Positions 1-9,015 are shown, counted from the stretch's first letter. The stretch: 36,476 bases of DNA from JAWLGW01 sp964569055 (GCA_964569055.1 CAZMSZ010000024.1:1-36476), one strand, 5' to 3'. Notes: generated by a model not told the origin, from the sequence alone. Translations and numbers: made by a program.

Positions 1-24
1 CCGCGCGCGCTCAACTCCTTGGGC

Positions 25-85
25 TGTAATGACGCGCAGCGGCATTCCTCCCGTTTCCCGAATCGTGGGCGTCCCTTTCATTACA
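25..85. promoter_or_regulatory. AT-rich inverted repeat upstream of the S8-PHP gene
   Basis: TGTAATGA at 25-32 is matched by its exact inverse TCATTACA at 78-85, with 45 nt between. Both arms are clearly more AT-rich than the surrounding DNA and lie 150-210 nt before the start of the first gene. This spacing would fit a two-site operator or the edge of a promoter region, but no convincing -35/-10 pair was found beside it. The rest of 1-236 shows no gene I can support. Confidence 0.25.
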
Positions 86-236
86 AAACCGACATGTGCG
101 CGGACCGCCCCGCGTGCGCGCTATGTAAGTCTTTTTGTTCGAGCGGTTTCCTCGGCCTGCCTGGGAGGCGTGGGCGGAACGCGCCCGGCAACCGCGTTGC
201 GTGGCACGGCGGCTCTCCCCGAGGAGGGAGGACTCC

Positions 237-3200
237 ATGCACAGCTTTCGCTCCGCGCTCGGCTTCGCCCTCGCTGCTTCGGCTCTGTACGCGCTCCTCG
301 CGATCGCGCTGCCCGATCCGGCGCCGACCGAGCACGACGAGGCGCGCGCCAGCGCCGCGCCGGCCGCGCTCGAAGCCCACGCGCCGGCGCACGAGGGCTG
401 CGCGGAGGAGGCGGGCGAGCACGCCTGCGGCCTCGACGCGGCCAAGCTGCTGAACCGGTTCCAGGCCGCGATCGCCGAGCGGGGCGCGGTGCACCGCGTG
501 GTCCCGCACCCCTCGGGCGCGGACGCCGTCGCCGGGCAGCTCGCCGTCGGCCTCGAGGCGCGGGGCGCGGCGCTCGAGCAGGCCGCGGCGGCGCTCGCCG
601 CGCGCCACGGGCTGCGGGTCCTGCGGACGCTCCCCGCGTTCGGGCAGGCCCTGCTCGAGGGCGACGAGCCGCGCGTCGCGCCGCTCGCGGCGGCGATCGC
701 CCGCGAGCCGGGCGTGCGCTTCGCGGAGGCGAACCTCGCCCTGCGGGTGGCGCTCCTCCCCAACGACCCGTTCTACCCGCGGACCGGCCAGCGGCGGTCG
801 GGCCTCGAGCCGGCCTGGGACGTGACCACCGGCGACCCGACCGTGGTGGTCGCGCTGCTCGACACCGGCGTCGACCCGACCCACCCCGACCTCCAGAACC
901 GCCTCGTCCCCGGCTTCGACTTCGTCAACCAGACCGCGACCATGAGCGACGACAACGGCCACGGCACCGCCATGGCCGGGATCGTGGCGGCCGAGGGACA
1001 GAACGCGGAGGGCGTGGTGGGCGTGGCCTTCGACGGGCGGCTGATGCCGGTCAAGGTGGCGGACGCCCTCGGGCAGGCCAGTGTGGCCGACGTCGTGGCG
1101 GGGATCGACTTCGCGGTGCAGCAGGGCGCGCGGGTGATCAACCTGTCCATGGGCGCGCCGGTCGGCAGCCAGGCCCTGGAGGACGCGGTCAACCGGGCGC
1201 TCGCCGCGGGCGTGGTCGTGGTCGCGGCGGCGGGCAACGACCCGATCCACCACGCCGTGTTCCCCGCGCGCTACCCCGGCGTGGTGGCGGTGACCGCGCT
1301 GGGCCTCGACGGCGAGCTCGGCTACGACGCGGTCCTGGCCCCGGAGGTCGCCTGCGGGGCCCCGGGCGAGGAGCTGATCACGACGCTGCCCGGCGGGGTG
1401 TACGGGTTCGTGAGCGGCTCGAGCGGCGCGGCGGCCTACGCCTCGGGCGTCGCCGCGCTGTGCCTCGCGCGCGACCCGCTGCTGAGCGGGGCCGACGTGA
1501 GCAGGATCCTGCGCGTGGCGCGGCGGCCGATCGCCGCGCTGAAGGACGCCGAGGAGGTCTATCGCTTCGGCGCGCTCGACGCCGGGCTGGCGGTCGCGCG
1601 CGCCGACCGGACCTACCACGACGTGGCGGTGACCGGGCTGCGGCTCTATCCGGCCAAGCCGGTCGCGGGCCAGCCGGCGGTGGCGGTGGTCGAGGTCACC
1701 AACGAGGGGAACGTCGCGATCACCAACCAGGCCGTCCGGATCGCGCACCTCGCGGCCGGCTCGGGCCAGCGGATCGAGATCGGGGTCGTCGCCGTGGCGC
1801 TCCAGCCCGGCGAGCGGCGCGAGCTGCTGTTCAACTTCACGGCGCCCGCCGCGGCCGGCCGCTACCTGTTCCGCGCCAACGCCAGCGTGCAGCCGGCCGA
1901 GAGCGAGGCCGCCGACAACGAGCGCACGATCGACGCGCTGGTGGACGGCAACGCCGAGGTCGACGTGCGCGTGGTCGACCGCTCGATCAGCGACCCCACG
2001 CTGCAGGCCGGCCAGGTCGTGGCCACGGTCACGGTCGAGAACCGCGGGACCGCGGCCGCGAGCAACCTCACCGTCGAGGCGCGGGTCTACCCGGCCGGGC
2101 CCGAGCTGACGCCCGCCGCGGGCGCGACGGTGGTGGCGCTCGGCCAGCAGGTGATCGGGCAGCTCGCGGTGGGCGAGCGGGCGCAGGTCCAGTTCACCTA
2201 CCCGATCCCGACGCCGGCCCCCACTGGCCTGCTGCGGCTCGAGACCGCGGTGGCCCCGCTGGCGGGCGAGGCGCGCACCTTCGACAACGCCGCCTACCTC
2301 GACTTCCTGCTCGGCGGCGCCACCGCCCTGCGCGGGCTCTACCAGCAGTCGAACGGGGTGGACGTGATCCCCGACGCGGCCACGCGCGTCGACCCGGGCC
2401 GCCCGTACGTGCCGGTGCAGGTGTTCGTGCCGAGCAAGGGCGGGCGGACCACGAGCACCAAGCTCAAGGTGACGCGCACCCGGATCCTCGAGCGCGACAC
2501 GCCGACGGGCGGCGGGAACGTGGTCTACGACGACGCGCACGGGGCGCCGCCGGCCGTGGCCGCCGCGGGGCTCGAGATCGCCGACGAGATGGGCCGGGTG
2601 CGCAGCGCGAACCTGAGCCTGTTCGAGGACGACGAGCTCGACATGAACGGGCGGCACGAGATCCTGCGCCTGCCGCGCGCGGCGCTCGGCGTGCCGGCGC
2701 AGCCGAGCGCGACCCACGTGAAGTACCTCGACGTGAAGGTCGAGTGGGAGCAGCGGCGCGTGGTGCTGTGGGTGTTCAACACGACCCGCAGCGGCAGCCA
2801 CCGCTCGGTGCTGCGCGTGCGCTTCTCGCCGGCGGCCTTCCCCGCGCTGTCGGGCGACAACCACTACTACGACGTGCACCACCACACGATCGCGGAGTGG
2901 TACTTCGGCTCGCCGCTCGACATCTTCGCGCCGCGCAAGGCCTACGGTGGCCCGCTCCAGATGGTCATGGAGTGCGCCTACGTCATGGGCGTGATCGACC
3001 AGCCCACGCCGCAGGCCGCCTACATGAAGATCGTCACGACGGACCACTCGTCGTTCAACAACCGCACGATCCCCGACCCCGACGGCCCCGACCACCGCCC
3101 GCCGTTCGGGCCGCAGTCGCCCTCGGCGCAGCCGGGCCTGACCCAGCTCGAGGCCTATCGCACGATCTTCGGCGCCACGGCGGGCGAGGAGATCGCGTTC

Positions 3201-5075
3201 AAGCAGGACGTGCCGATCCCCCGGATCTCGATCCCGTTCGTGAACAACATCCTCAACGTGCTCCCCGGGATCCCGCTCGGGGCCCACATGCTGCTCTACC
3301 GCGCCGACCACGTGGAGGGCCCCTGGCACGGCGGCGGCTGGCTGCGCGGGCCGGGCAACCCCAACATCGACGTGAACCTGTTCCCGCTGCTCAATGACGT
3401 GGCCAAGGCCCGGCAGGGCTCGCAGAGCGGGGCGTTCACCTACGCGGCGCACCCGTTCGGGGGCATGGGCTGGAACGACGGCAACCTCGAGCGGGCGTTC
3501 GGGCTCGACCCGGCGCAGCGCACCCGCGACGAGGTGCACGACCAGAGCGGCGAGTTCGTGCTCAAGGGCCTCGAGTTCTTCAACGGGCGCGGGGCGCGCT
3601 CGCTCCCGACCAACAAGATCGACTTCAACGACCTCAACCCGTGGGCGGACGCCACCTTCACCCAGGGCTCGGCGACCTGGGACAAGGGGATCTGGAACGG
3701 GATGACCCGCTGGCACGAGATCCTGGCGCAGACGCTCGAGTACTCGTTCGTCGGCCGGCCCGAGGAGCGGTTCGTGCGCAAGGTCTACCAGGCGGGCGGC
3801 TCCGACGCGCACGGCGACTTCAACTTCTCGACCGGCCGCGCGGCGACGCCGCTCAACATCCAGGCGACCTACAACGTGGGCGACGAGACCTGGTTCGCCG
3901 TCCGCACCTACTGCCTGGGTGACGGCAAGAACGGGGCCACCTCCGAGGAGCGCTGGCTCGAGGCCTACGCCGACGGCAACTCGGTCACCACCGACGGGCC
4001 GCTCGTCACGTTCAGCCTCGACGCCGACGGGCGGTTCGACTCGGCCGACCTGCGCTGGCACGACCAGACCAGCGCCTGGGAGGACGCCGACGGACGGATG
4101 GGCGGCGACGGGCCGCTCGACGGCGGGTTCACGGCGCTGGTGCGGCGTGGCTCGGCGGCGCCGGTGTTCCGCTACCGCTACGCCTCCACCGACGAGTTCG
4201 GCGCGGTGGCCTCGGTGCTCCTCTACAAGACCGAGGCAGGCGCGCCCAACCCGACCCGCAGCCACCACGGGATCGAGCAGATCGTGGGCGTGAACTCCTG
4301 GCCGCTCGGCGGGGCGAACACCGACCTCGACGTGCCGCTCGACCCGGCCAAGGAGGGCCCGGTCACCAAGCCGACGGCCTTCGCGGCGGGCGCCTACACC
4401 GGCGGCGACCCCGACGTCATGGACCTCGGGCCCGACAACTACCGCTGCTACACCAACCCCGTGTTCGCCGTGCCCTACGACGTGGACGTGACCGTGGCGA
4501 GCGTCGACTCGGCGAGCGCCACGATCCCGGCGGGCGCGCTCGAGGTGCGCTTCACGTTCGACGTCACCATGGACCCGGCGGCGTACGCGATCGAGGTCAA
4601 GGCGCTCGACGCCAACGGCGAGAGCAGCGGGCGCGGCGCGCCGGCGCTCAGCGCGCTGGTGCCGGCCGTCGGGAGCGGCTGGGCCGATCGGCCGGGGATC
4701 CAGTCCTCGGTCCTGACGGTGGTCAACCAGGACCCGATCCCGGTCTCGGGCGACGAGTACCCGCAGGCCGGCAGCAAGAGCTTCGTCGTCTACTGGCGCG
4801 ACGCGCCGCGGGACGCGGCCGGGAACGCGCTCAACCCGATCGCGGCCACGTTCACCACGACCCACGTGGCGGGCAGCGGGAGCGGGAGCGGCGGCGGGAC
4901 GGGGAGCACCGCCTCGCCCTCGACCGCCGGGCCGGGCGGCGGCGTCTCGCGCGGCGGGGGCGGCGGCTGCAGCCTGAGCGCCTCCCCCGCGCCCACGCGC
5001 TCGTCGTGGCTCGCGCTGCTCGCGCTCGGCGGCCTGGCGCTCGGCGCCGCCCGCCGGCGCGCGCGCGCCCGATAG
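237..5075 (+). CDS. Exported S8 (subtilisin-like) protease fused to a PHP-type metal hydrolase domain
   Basis: A 1612-residue exported protein. The ATG at 237 is chosen because GAGGAGGGAGGA sits just upstream and a hydrophobic signal peptide follows at once (about residues 5-25). After a probable prodomain (about 85-175) comes a subtilase domain with D209 in DTGVD, H242 in NGHGT, the oxyanion Asn in AAGND and S396 in GSSGAAAY. That last motif departs from the usual GTSMAAP. Two CARDB/Ig-like modules follow (about 460-560 and 573-685). Residues about 875-1200 carry PHP-superfamily motifs: HHHT at 881-884, TDH ending at H937, AHPF with H1072 and SDAH at 1189-1192. A Big_5-like beta region lies at about 1417-1540. 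The end is a Gly/Ser linker, C1578, a hydrophobic stretch and an Arg cluster, resembling MYXO-CTERM/JDVT-type sorting tails. The PHP substrate is unknown. The domain calls rest on motifs, so the PHP assignment is good but not certain. Confidence 0.9.
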   Translation: MHSFRSALGFALAASALYALLAIALPDPAPTEHDEARASAAPAALEAHAPAHEGCAEEAGEHACGLDAAKLLNRFQAAIAERGAVHRVVPHPSGADAVAGQLAVGLEARGAALEQAAAALAARHGLRVLRTLPAFGQALLEGDEPRVAPLAAAIAREPGVRFAEANLALRVALLPNDPFYPRTGQRRSGLEPAWDVTTGDPTVVVALLDTGVDPTHPDLQNRLVPGFDFVNQTATMSDDNGHGTAMAGIVAAEGQNAEGVVGVAFDGRLMPVKVADALGQASVADVVAGIDFAVQQGARVINLSMGAPVGSQALEDAVNRALAAGVVVVAAAGNDPIHHAVFPARYPGVVAVTALGLDGELGYDAVLAPEVACGAPGEELITTLPGGVYGFVSGSSGAAAYASGVAALCLARDPLLSGADVSRILRVARRPIAALKDAEEVYRFGALDAGLAVARADRTYHDVAVTGLRLYPAKPVAGQPAVAVVEVTNEGNVAITNQAVRIAHLAAGSGQRIEIGVVAVALQPGERRELLFNFTAPAAAGRYLFRANASVQPAESEAADNERTIDALVDGNAEVDVRVVDRSISDPTLQAGQVVATVTVENRGTAAASNLTVEARVYPAGPELTPAAGATVVALGQQVIGQLAVGERAQVQFTYPIPTPAPTGLLRLETAVAPLAGEARTFDNAAYLDFLLGGATALRGLYQQSNGVDVIPDAATRVDPGRPYVPVQVFVPSKGGRTTSTKLKVTRTRILERDTPTGGGNVVYDDAHGAPPAVAAAGLEIADEMGRVRSANLSLFEDDELDMNGRHEILRLPRAALGVPAQPSATHVKYLDVKVEWEQRRVVLWVFNTTRSGSHRSVLRVRFSPAAFPALSGDNHYYDVHHHTIAEWYFGSPLDIFAPRKAYGGPLQMVMECAYVMGVIDQPTPQAAYMKIVTTDHSSFNNRTIPDPDGPDHRPPFGPQSPSAQPGLTQLEAYRTIFGATAGEEIAFKQDVPIPRISIPFVNNILNVLPGIPLGAHMLLYRADHVEGPWHGGGWLRGPGNPNIDVNLFPLLNDVAKARQGSQSGAFTYAAHPFGGMGWNDGNLERAFGLDPAQRTRDEVHDQSGEFVLKGLEFFNGRGARSLPTNKIDFNDLNPWADATFTQGSATWDKGIWNGMTRWHEILAQTLEYSFVGRPEERFVRKVYQAGGSDAHGDFNFSTGRAATPLNIQATYNVGDETWFAVRTYCLGDGKNGATSEERWLEAYADGNSVTTDGPLVTFSLDADGRFDSADLRWHDQTSAWEDADGRMGGDGPLDGGFTALVRRGSAAPVFRYRYASTDEFGAVASVLLYKTEAGAPNPTRSHHGIEQIVGVNSWPLGGANTDLDVPLDPAKEGPVTKPTAFAAGAYTGGDPDVMDLGPDNYRCYTNPVFAVPYDVDVTVASVDSASATIPAGALEVRFTFDVTMDPAAYAIEVKALDANGESSGRGAPALSALVPAVGSGWADRPGIQSSVLTVVNQDPIPVSGDEYPQAGSKSFVVYWRDAPRDAAGNALNPIAATFTTTHVAGSGSGSGGGTGSTASPSTAGPGGGVSRGGGGGCSLSASPAPTRSSWLALLALGGLALGAARRRARAR

Positions 5076-5107
5076 CGGGCGGCTCCGTCCTCGCTCGTCG
5101 TCCCACC

Positions 5108-5144
5108 CGCGAGGCGCGCCGCTGGCGCGCCTCGCGCGCTTTGG
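5108..5144 (+). terminator. Probable intrinsic terminator after the S8-PHP gene
   Basis: A perfect 13-bp GC stem (5108-5120 with 5124-5136) closes a 3-nt loop 33 nt after the stop codon, followed by a short T run (CGCTTTGG). The U tract is weak, but stem strength and position fit termination. Confidence 0.6.
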
Positions 5145-5414
5145 GGTGAGGTCGTGGCGCACGATCGAGGTGCGTGCGCGGCGCCGAGGGCGCTGAGCGC
5201 GCCTCGCTCGGTTCGAGCGTCTCCAACGGGGGCGCCTACACCGCGCGGCTGGAGCGCGCCCAGGCTTCAGGGACCTGCTCGTCTCGACGGGTCGGCCAGC
5301 GCCGTCGCCCGTGCGCCGGACACCACCGGCCCGGGCGGCGCTCGGCCGCGGGGCACGAGGCTTGCGCCGTTCGGCGGAGAAGCCCGGCGCGAGAGCGACG
5401 AGGAGGAGGCACAC
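5145..5414. other. Intergenic region before the membrane-protein operon
   Basis: About 270 nt without a supported gene. Reading frames stay open here only because stop codons are rare at this G+C level. The region must hold the promoter for the 5415-8952 operon, but no clear sigma-70 or sigma-54 hexamers could be picked. A GAGGAGGAGG ribosome-binding site lies at its right end (about 5399-5409). Confidence 0.4.
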
Positions 5415-6350
5415 ATGAGCGAGTTCGAGTACGGCCGCGGGGGCGAGGGGAGCACGGCGCGGACGCACGAGGCCAAGGAGCAGGCCCGCCACCTCGGGCA
5501 GGAGGCGAAGGAGCGCGTCCGCGGGGTCGCGACCGAGGCCCGCGAGCAGGTGCGCGCCGCGGCCGAGGAGCGCAAGGGGGTGGTCGCGGGCGAGCTGGGC
5601 GAGCTCGCGGGCGCGCTGCGCGACACGGCCTCGACGCTCGAGCAGCGGGATCACGGCATGCTGGCGCGCTCGGCGCGGGCCACCGCCGACACGATCGAGG
5701 AGATCGCCGAGCGCCTCCGGCGCGGCGACATCGACGCCGTGATGCAGCAGACGGAGCGCTTCGCGCGCGACTACCCGGTCGCGTTCCTGGGCGGCGCGAT
5801 CGGGCTGGGGTTCGTCGCGGGCCGCGTGCTGCGCTCGGGCTACGGCGGCGCGCGCCACGGCGGCGAGCCGCGCGGCTACGGCGAGCGGGCGAGGCCTTCG
5901 TTCGGTGGCGAGCAGGCGGCCTCGTTCGGCGGCGGCTCCACGCGCGGGCCGACGAGCTCGGAGCCGGGGATCCTCGGCGGCGCGGGGTCGGCGCGGGAGA
6001 GCTTCGGGGCGGGGCGCTACAGCCACTCCTCCTCCACGCCGATCGGGTCGAGCGGGTCGCGCTCCGACGTCTCCTCCCCGTCGAAGGGGCCGGGCTCGGC
6101 GCCGATGGGGCCGTCGTACGGGGCGAGCGCCCCGATCCCCTCGGAGGCCAAGGCGTTCGACGAGGAGTCGCGCTCCAAGCTCCCCGACACGGGCCCCGGC
6201 AGCGGGATCCTGGGCGAGGCTCCGCTGAGCTCGCAGCGCCCGGGGCCGAGCACGCCTGGCCGCGAGGTGCAGCCCAAGCTGACCGAGGAGGGCAGGCGCG
6301 AGGACCGGAGCGGCCCGGACCGCGGCCAGGCTCGCGAGGGAGGGAGGTAG
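5415..6350 (+). CDS. Coiled-coil single-TM protein with low-complexity tail
   Basis: A 311-residue protein of unknown function. The start is set by a strong AGGAGGAGG site six bases before the ATG. Residues about 10-115 are a charged, Ala/Glu/Arg-rich helical or coiled-coil segment recalling ElaB/DUF883 or apolipoprotein-like proteins. One hydrophobic helix follows (about 120-140, PVAFLGGAIGLGF). The last ~165 residues are Gly/Ser/Pro-rich and look disordered. The PVAFLGGA context and the neighbouring holin-like, DUF3618 and YihY genes match a membrane cluster seen in many bacteria. The likely role is in envelope structure or stress, but this is inferred from company only. It is the first gene of the operon; the next ATG begins 3 nt after its stop. 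Confidence 0.8.
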   Translation: MSEFEYGRGGEGSTARTHEAKEQARHLGQEAKERVRGVATEAREQVRAAAEERKGVVAGELGELAGALRDTASTLEQRDHGMLARSARATADTIEEIAERLRRGDIDAVMQQTERFARDYPVAFLGGAIGLGFVAGRVLRSGYGGARHGGEPRGYGERARPSFGGEQAASFGGGSTRGPTSSEPGILGGAGSARESFGAGRYSHSSSTPIGSSGSRSDVSSPSKGPGSAPMGPSYGASAPIPSEAKAFDEESRSKLPDTGPGSGILGEAPLSSQRPGPSTPGREVQPKLTEEGRREDRSGPDRGQAREGGR

Positions 6351-6353
6351 GCC

Positions 6354-6866
6354 ATGGCGACGCCCAGGGAGTTCCAGTCCTCGCAGCGGTTCCGCGACGA
6401 GGAGGCCCGCACGCGCGGCGGGCGCCCGATCCACGACTACCGGCTCACCGAGCTGTTCGGTGACCTCACGCGCGAGACCACGCTCCTGATCCAGCAGGAG
6501 GTGGAGCTGGTCCGCGCCGAGATGACCCAGAAGATCGACAAGGTCGAGCGCGGGATCACCTCGCTCTCGGTGGGGGCCGTGTTCCTGCACGGGGGCCTGC
6601 TGGTCCTGCTGGCCTCGGCCGTGTTCGGCCTGGCGCTCGTCCCGATGCCGCTGTGGGCCTCGGCCTTGATCGTGGGCCTGGCGGCGGCGCTGATCGGCGG
6701 CGTGCTGCTTGCAATAGGGCGCCGGAACGTCCGCCTGAGCCACCTCACGCCCGAGCGGACGGTCGAGACCATGCGCGGCCTGCCCGAGCGGGTGGCGCCG
6801 CACCACGAGCCCCGAGACGAGGCCCTGCAGGAGGCCCACCACGAGCACGAGGAGGTGAGGGCATGA
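6354..6866 (+). CDS. Holin-like membrane protein (PF07332 / phage holin superfamily 6 type)
   Basis: A 170-residue inner-membrane protein. A charged amphipathic N-terminal half with a LFGDLTRETTLLIQQEVEL-type helix precedes two membrane helices at about residues 65-88 and 93-118. A short charged tail ends in a His/Glu-rich patch. This is the arrangement of the PF07332 family, named after actinophage holins but mostly chromosomal and of unclear function. GGAGG lies 7 nt before the ATG. Its stop overlaps the next start in an ATGA arrangement, so translation is probably coupled. No lysis or other phage gene is nearby, so a phage role is unlikely here. Confidence 0.85.
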   Translation: MATPREFQSSQRFRDEEARTRGGRPIHDYRLTELFGDLTRETTLLIQQEVELVRAEMTQKIDKVERGITSLSVGAVFLHGGLLVLLASAVFGLALVPMPLWASALIVGLAAALIGGVLLAIGRRNVRLSHLTPERTVETMRGLPERVAPHHEPRDEALQEAHHEHEEVRA

Positions 6867-7822
6867 ACCGCTCTCCCGAGCAGATCCAGCGGGACATTCA
6901 GCGGACCCAGAGCGAGATCGGCGAGACGCTCGAGGCGATCAAGCGTCGCCTGAGCCCGGAGGAGATCATGAATCGGGCGACGGCCTATCTGCGCGCGGGC
7001 CCGGGTGAGTTCGGGCGGAACCTCGGGCGCACGATCCGCGACAACCCGGTCCCGGTGGCCCTGATCGGGGTCGGGATCGGCTGGCTGATGTTCGGCGGGT
7101 CGCGGCGCTCCTCGCGCACGATCTCCGCCGCCCCGATCGAGGGCGGGACGAGCCCGGGCGACTGGGAGGTGAAGAGCGGCAGCCACCTCCCCGAACGGCT
7201 GCGCCACGCGCTCGACCGCTCGCGCTCCAGGGCGTCCGAGGCGCGCGACAAGGTCCGCTCCGCGGGCGAGCGCATGCGCGAGATGGGTCACGCGGGCGGC
7301 GAGCGGCTGTCGCACCTGGGCCACGACCTGCGCTCGGGCGGCCGGCGGGTGGGCGAGTACGGCCAGCGCATGTGGCACGAGCTCGAGGAGCAGTGGTACG
7401 AGCATCCGCTGGTGATGGGCGCGCTCGCGTTCGGGATCGGCGCGGCGGTGGCGGTCGCGCTGCCGAGCACGCGGCGCGAGGAGGAGCTGGTGGGCGGCCC
7501 CGCGCGCGACCTCATGGAGCGGGCGCGTGAGACCGGCGCCGAGTACTACGAGCGGGCCAAGGAGGTCGCGCGCAGCGCGACGCACGCCGGCATGGACGCG
7601 GCCCGCGAGGAGGCCGAGGCGCAGGGGCTGACCCGCGAGCACGGCGGCCGGGCCGGCGTTGGCGACACCAGCAGCTACGGGCCGAGCGGCGGCGCGAGCA
7701 GCTACGGGTCGGCCGGGTCGAGCTACGGCGGCCCGAGCGGCGGGTCGAGCTTCGGTCAGGGCGGGTCGAGCTTCGGCCAGGGCGGCTCGTCGAGCGGCCG
7801 CGAGGAGGGTCGGCGGCCTTGA
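6863..7822 (+). CDS. DUF3618 family membrane protein with Gly/Ser-rich repeat tail
   Basis: A 319-residue protein. The N-terminus (SPEQIQRDIQRTQSEIGETL) is the DUF3618/PF12277 signature, which has no known biochemical function. Hydrophobic helices lie at about residues 60-80 and 179-201, separated by a charged helical stretch. The C-terminal ~80 residues are Gly/Ser/Tyr/Phe-rich and end in tandem GGSSFGQ heptads. The ATG overlaps the preceding TGA, and the stop overlaps the TTG start of the YihY gene, so three consecutive genes are translationally linked. The tail resembles that of the first gene of the operon, hinting at a shared extramembrane or disordered role. That link is inference. Confidence 0.85.
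   Translation: MNRSPEQIQRDIQRTQSEIGETLEAIKRRLSPEEIMNRATAYLRAGPGEFGRNLGRTIRDNPVPVALIGVGIGWLMFGGSRRSSRTISAAPIEGGTSPGDWEVKSGSHLPERLRHALDRSRSRASEARDKVRSAGERMREMGHAGGERLSHLGHDLRSGGRRVGEYGQRMWHELEEQWYEHPLVMGALAFGIGAAVAVALPSTRREEELVGGPARDLMERARETGAEYYERAKEVARSATHAGMDAAREEAEAQGLTREHGGRAGVGDTSSYGPSGGASSYGSAGSSYGGPSGGSSFGQGGSSFGQGGSSSGREEGRRP
7739..7798 (+). repeat. 21-nt in-frame tandem repeat (GGSSFGQ units)
   Basis: Two near-identical 21-nt units (7739-7759, 7760-7780) and a diverged third unit encode GGSSFGQ repeats at the C-terminus of the DUF3618 protein. Such units can change in copy number by slippage. Confidence 0.8.
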
Positions 7823-8952
7823 GCGCTCAGCGCGCGCGAGGTGAGCTGGCGCGCGCTCGAGCCGAACGACGCGCGCAGGCGCGGGGGGCCGCCGCAGGCG
7901 GCTCGCCCGCGCCGCCGCACGTCTCCGCAGGTCGCGAGCACGGGGAGCACGAGCGCGGAGGAGGCGCGCTCCAGGAGGCGTGCGCCGCGGGGGACGCGCA
8001 GGATCGCGAGCGGGGCCGTGGGGCCGCGCGGCCGCGCGAGATCCCGCCGCGCGGCTGGCGCGACATCGCCTGGCGCGTGTGGGACCAGCTCGGTCAGGAC
8101 AACGTGGCGGTGCTCGCGGGCGGCGTGGCGTTCTACGCTTTCTTCGCGCTGATCCCCGCCCTGGCCGTGCTGGTCTCGATCTACGGGCTGGTCTCCGACC
8201 CGGCCGCCGTGCAGGAGCAGATCGCCGCGCTCAGCACCGCGCTGCCGCTCGAGGCGCGCCAGCTGATCGAGCGCGAGCTCAACCGGATCGTGACCACCTC
8301 CGAGGGGTCCCTCAGCGTGGCCGCGGTGATCGGCCTCCTGCTCACGCTGTGGAGCGCGGGCGCCGGCGTGCGCGGGCTGATCGCCGCCCTCAACACGGTC
8401 TACGGCGAGGTCGAGACGCGCGGCTACCTCCACCTCGGCGCGCTGTCGCTCCTGTTCACCGCCGGCGGCGCCTTCGCCGTGCTGTTCATGGTGGGCACCG
8501 TGGCGGTGCTCCCGCCGCTGCTCGACGGGCTCAACCTCGGCCTGGGAGGGCCGACGCGCCGCGCGATCGAGCTGTTGCGCTGGCCGGTCGTGATCGTGTT
8601 CCTGCTGCTCGGCCTGGGGATCGTGTATCGCTTCGGGCCCCGCCGCCGCCAGGCGCGCTGGCGCTGGGTGACCTGGGGCGCCGCCCTGGCCACCGCGCTG
8701 TGGTTGCTCGCCTCGCTCGGGCTCTCGGCCTACGTGCGCTACTTCGGCAGCTTCAACAAGACGTACGGCTCGCTCGGCGCGGTCGCGATCATCCTCATGT
8801 GGTGCTATCTCAGCTCCTACGCCGTCCTCCTCGGCGCGGAGGTCAACGCGGAGATGGAGCACCAGACCCGCTGCGACAGCACGGTCGGCGAGCCCAAGCC
8901 CATGGGCAAGCGCGGCGCCTACGTGGCCGACCACGTGGGGCCAGTGCCCTGA
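7819..8952 (+). CDS. YihY/BrkB family inner-membrane protein
   Basis: A 377-residue polytopic membrane protein. The TTG start overlaps the DUF3618 stop codon, and AGGAGGG lies 9 nt upstream. An Arg/Ala-rich, probably cytoplasmic and disordered N-terminus of ~75 residues precedes the YihY core. Core motifs include GGVAFYAFFALIPALA at the first TM helix (about 100-125), a LWSAGAGVRGLIAALNTVY region and SFNKTYGSLGAVAIILMW near the last helices. The family was once misnamed ribonuclease BN; it has about six TM helices and unknown transport or envelope function. It is the last gene of the four-gene operon, and its stop is the first element of a long inverted repeat. Confidence 0.92.
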   Translation: MSAQRARGELARARAERRAQARGAAAGGSPAPPHVSAGREHGEHERGGGALQEACAAGDAQDRERGRGAARPREIPPRGWRDIAWRVWDQLGQDNVAVLAGGVAFYAFFALIPALAVLVSIYGLVSDPAAVQEQIAALSTALPLEARQLIERELNRIVTTSEGSLSVAAVIGLLLTLWSAGAGVRGLIAALNTVYGEVETRGYLHLGALSLLFTAGGAFAVLFMVGTVAVLPPLLDGLNLGLGGPTRRAIELLRWPVVIVFLLLGLGIVYRFGPRRRQARWRWVTWGAALATALWLLASLGLSAYVRYFGSFNKTYGSLGAVAIILMWCYLSSYAVLLGAEVNAEMEHQTRCDSTVGEPKPMGKRGAYVADHVGPVP

Positions 8953-9015
8953 CTGAATTCCTCGGCTGGTTCGGTGTGAACGACCAGGTGTTGGTTGGGA
9001 GCCGAGGAATTCAGT
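8952..9015. terminator. 16-bp perfect inverted repeat between convergent operons
   Basis: ACTGAATTCCTCGGCT (8952-8967) is perfectly inverted at 9000-9015 with a 32-nt spacer, and its first base is the last base of the YihY stop codon. The spacer has weaker internal pairing (CTGGT/ACCAG). There is no U tract on either strand, so it is not a textbook intrinsic terminator. Its position between converging operons still suggests a bidirectional transcription end or an RNA-stabilising stem. Both arms contain GAATTC and are unusually AT-rich for this sequence. Confidence 0.5.

Noticed and set aside
5154..5414. An N-terminal extension of the coiled-coil gene
   Set aside because: The extra 87 residues are Arg/Ala/Pro-rich with no homology landmarks, while a strong AGGAGGAGG site precedes the ATG at 5415.
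81..6848. A minus-strand reading frame of over 2,200 codons opposite the S8-PHP gene and the membrane operon
   Set aside because: Its translation is Arg/Ala/Pro/His-rich without domains, and it lies antisense to well-supported genes. Such frames are expected where stop codons are rare.
6354..6866. Prophage remnant suggested by the holin-like gene
   Set aside because: PF07332 proteins are mostly chromosomal. No endolysin, capsid, integrase or attachment repeat is nearby, and base use matches the neighbours.
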